6,024 nucleotides of DNA, taken from NCBI GenBank assembly GCA_026416655.1, contig JAOAES010000083.1:1-6024 (forward strand). The letters run 5' to 3'. The notes beneath the pieces are model-generated. The model ran no database searches. It had not been told where the DNA came from and saw only the letters and a program-made list of their open reading frames with translations. Below, piece by piece: positions 5,686-6,024 of the stretch (positions are counted from its first letter, which is position 1; each line of letters begins with the position of its first letter). A program made the translations under genes and the position numbers. This DNA comes from Fimbriimonadales bacterium. GTDB taxonomy: Bacteria; Armatimonadota; Fimbriimonadia; Fimbriimonadales; GBS-DC.

Positions 5686-6024
5686 TAAGGCAACACCGAC
5701 ACCGACTTCGCCACCAGCGCGAGCGCGATACCCAGCATGCCGACCAGCCCCATCCCACAGAAAAAGCCCGCCAGCAGCACCGGCGCGTAGCGCACCCAGT
5801 TCTCCTCGCCGTACCGCTTCTTGAAATAGCGATGCCCCAGCCACGCGCCCAGCAACTTCGGCAAGGTGAAGTGCGGCAACTGCCCCACGCCGCTCACCAG
5901 ACCATAAAACAGCAACAGCGGGAACTTGAAGGCGTTGAACAGCCAGAACAGCCCCAGCCCCGACACGAAACCGACGATAATGCGCGGGATGTTCAGCGCG
6001 TTCAGCACCACATCGCGAATCTGG
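5682..6024 (-). CDS. C-terminal part of a multi-pass membrane protein, OPT-like (DUF6785/DUF6784-like), partial
   Basis: The frame is open to the right edge (the first full codon reads Gln at 6023-6021, giving QIRDVVLNALNIP), so the gene starts outside the window; an internal GTG at 6011-6009 is not a real start. The visible 114 residues contain about three or four hydrophobic segments (IIVGFVSGLGLFWLF, FPLLLFYGLVSGVG, PVLLAGFFCGMGLVGMLGIA) and a polar, positively charged loop (LGHRYFKKRYGEENWVRY). The pattern of LPKLLGAWLG, then the loop, then a Gly-rich helix resembles the end of oligopeptide-transporter-like proteins annotated DUF6785/DUF6784 in Armatimonadota and Planctomycetota. This is recognition from memory, so the family is tentative. 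Its substrate is unknown. Its TAG stop overlaps the PBP2 stop by 4 bp. Confidence 0.7.
   Translation of the reverse strand, partial: QIRDVVLNALNIPRIIVGFVSGLGLFWLFNAFKFPLLLFYGLVSGVGQLPHFTLPKLLGAWLGHRYFKKRYGEENWVRYAPVLLAGFFCGMGLVGMLGIALALVAKSVSVLPY

Noticed and set aside
4840..5844. 334-aa open frame on the - strand across the end of PBP2 and the start of the membrane protein region
   Set aside because: It runs antisense to PBP2, which has all catalytic motifs, and overlaps a better minus-strand frame; its composition is typical of a GC-rich shadow frame.

Overview
This window holds a complete two-gene peptidoglycan synthesis operon on the + strand, flanked by two minus-strand units and by gene fragments at each edge. 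The DNA is GC-rich with a long-GC codon pattern. A pseudopilin with the H-X9-DG signature, found mainly in Planctomycetota and Armatimonadota, lies beside a full set of penicillin-binding proteins, which many planctomycetes lack. The fragment at the right edge also resembles a membrane family seen in those two phyla. Together these point to an Armatimonadota-like bacterium. This is inference from gene content, not from a marker gene.

Layout from left to right. (1) 1-175 (+): the 3' end of a gene I do not recognise. (2) 172-411 (-): a 79-residue single-pass membrane protein. (3) 431-522: a long imperfect palindrome, REP-like. (4) 531-1361 (-): a type IV/type II-style pseudopilin with GFTLIE and H-X9-DG. 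Genes (2) and (4) form a likely transcription unit with the palindrome between the cistrons. (5) 1362-1519: a divergent control region with a TATAAT -10 box for the pilin unit, an 18-bp perfect palindrome of LacI-family operator type at the predicted start point, and a TATACT box just before the PBP gene. (6) 1520-3871 (+): class A bifunctional PBP (PBP1A-like) with a long proline-rich tail. (7) 3868-5685 (+): class B PBP2 (MrdA-like), starting inside the stop codon of the previous gene (ATGA). (8) 5682-6024 (-): the C-terminal part of a multi-pass membrane protein, resembling the OPT-like DUF6785/DUF6784 group and cut by the window edge.

The two PBPs would act together at the outer face of the cytoplasmic membrane. 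The class A enzyme polymerises glycan and cross-links it; the class B enzyme cross-links during side-wall elongation. The operon is bounded by a divergent gene upstream and a convergent gene downstream, so it contains no rodA or mreBCD. The pilin unit is probably under separate, repressor-type control, possibly responding to a sugar.

Nothing here is clearly a new molecular system. The observations most worth checking are the LacI-type operator in front of the pseudopilin unit, the two mirror-image 4-bp stop-codon overlaps at the convergent junctions, the poly-proline tail just ahead of a translationally coupled start, and a possible Cys/Cys/His/Cys metal site in PBP2.
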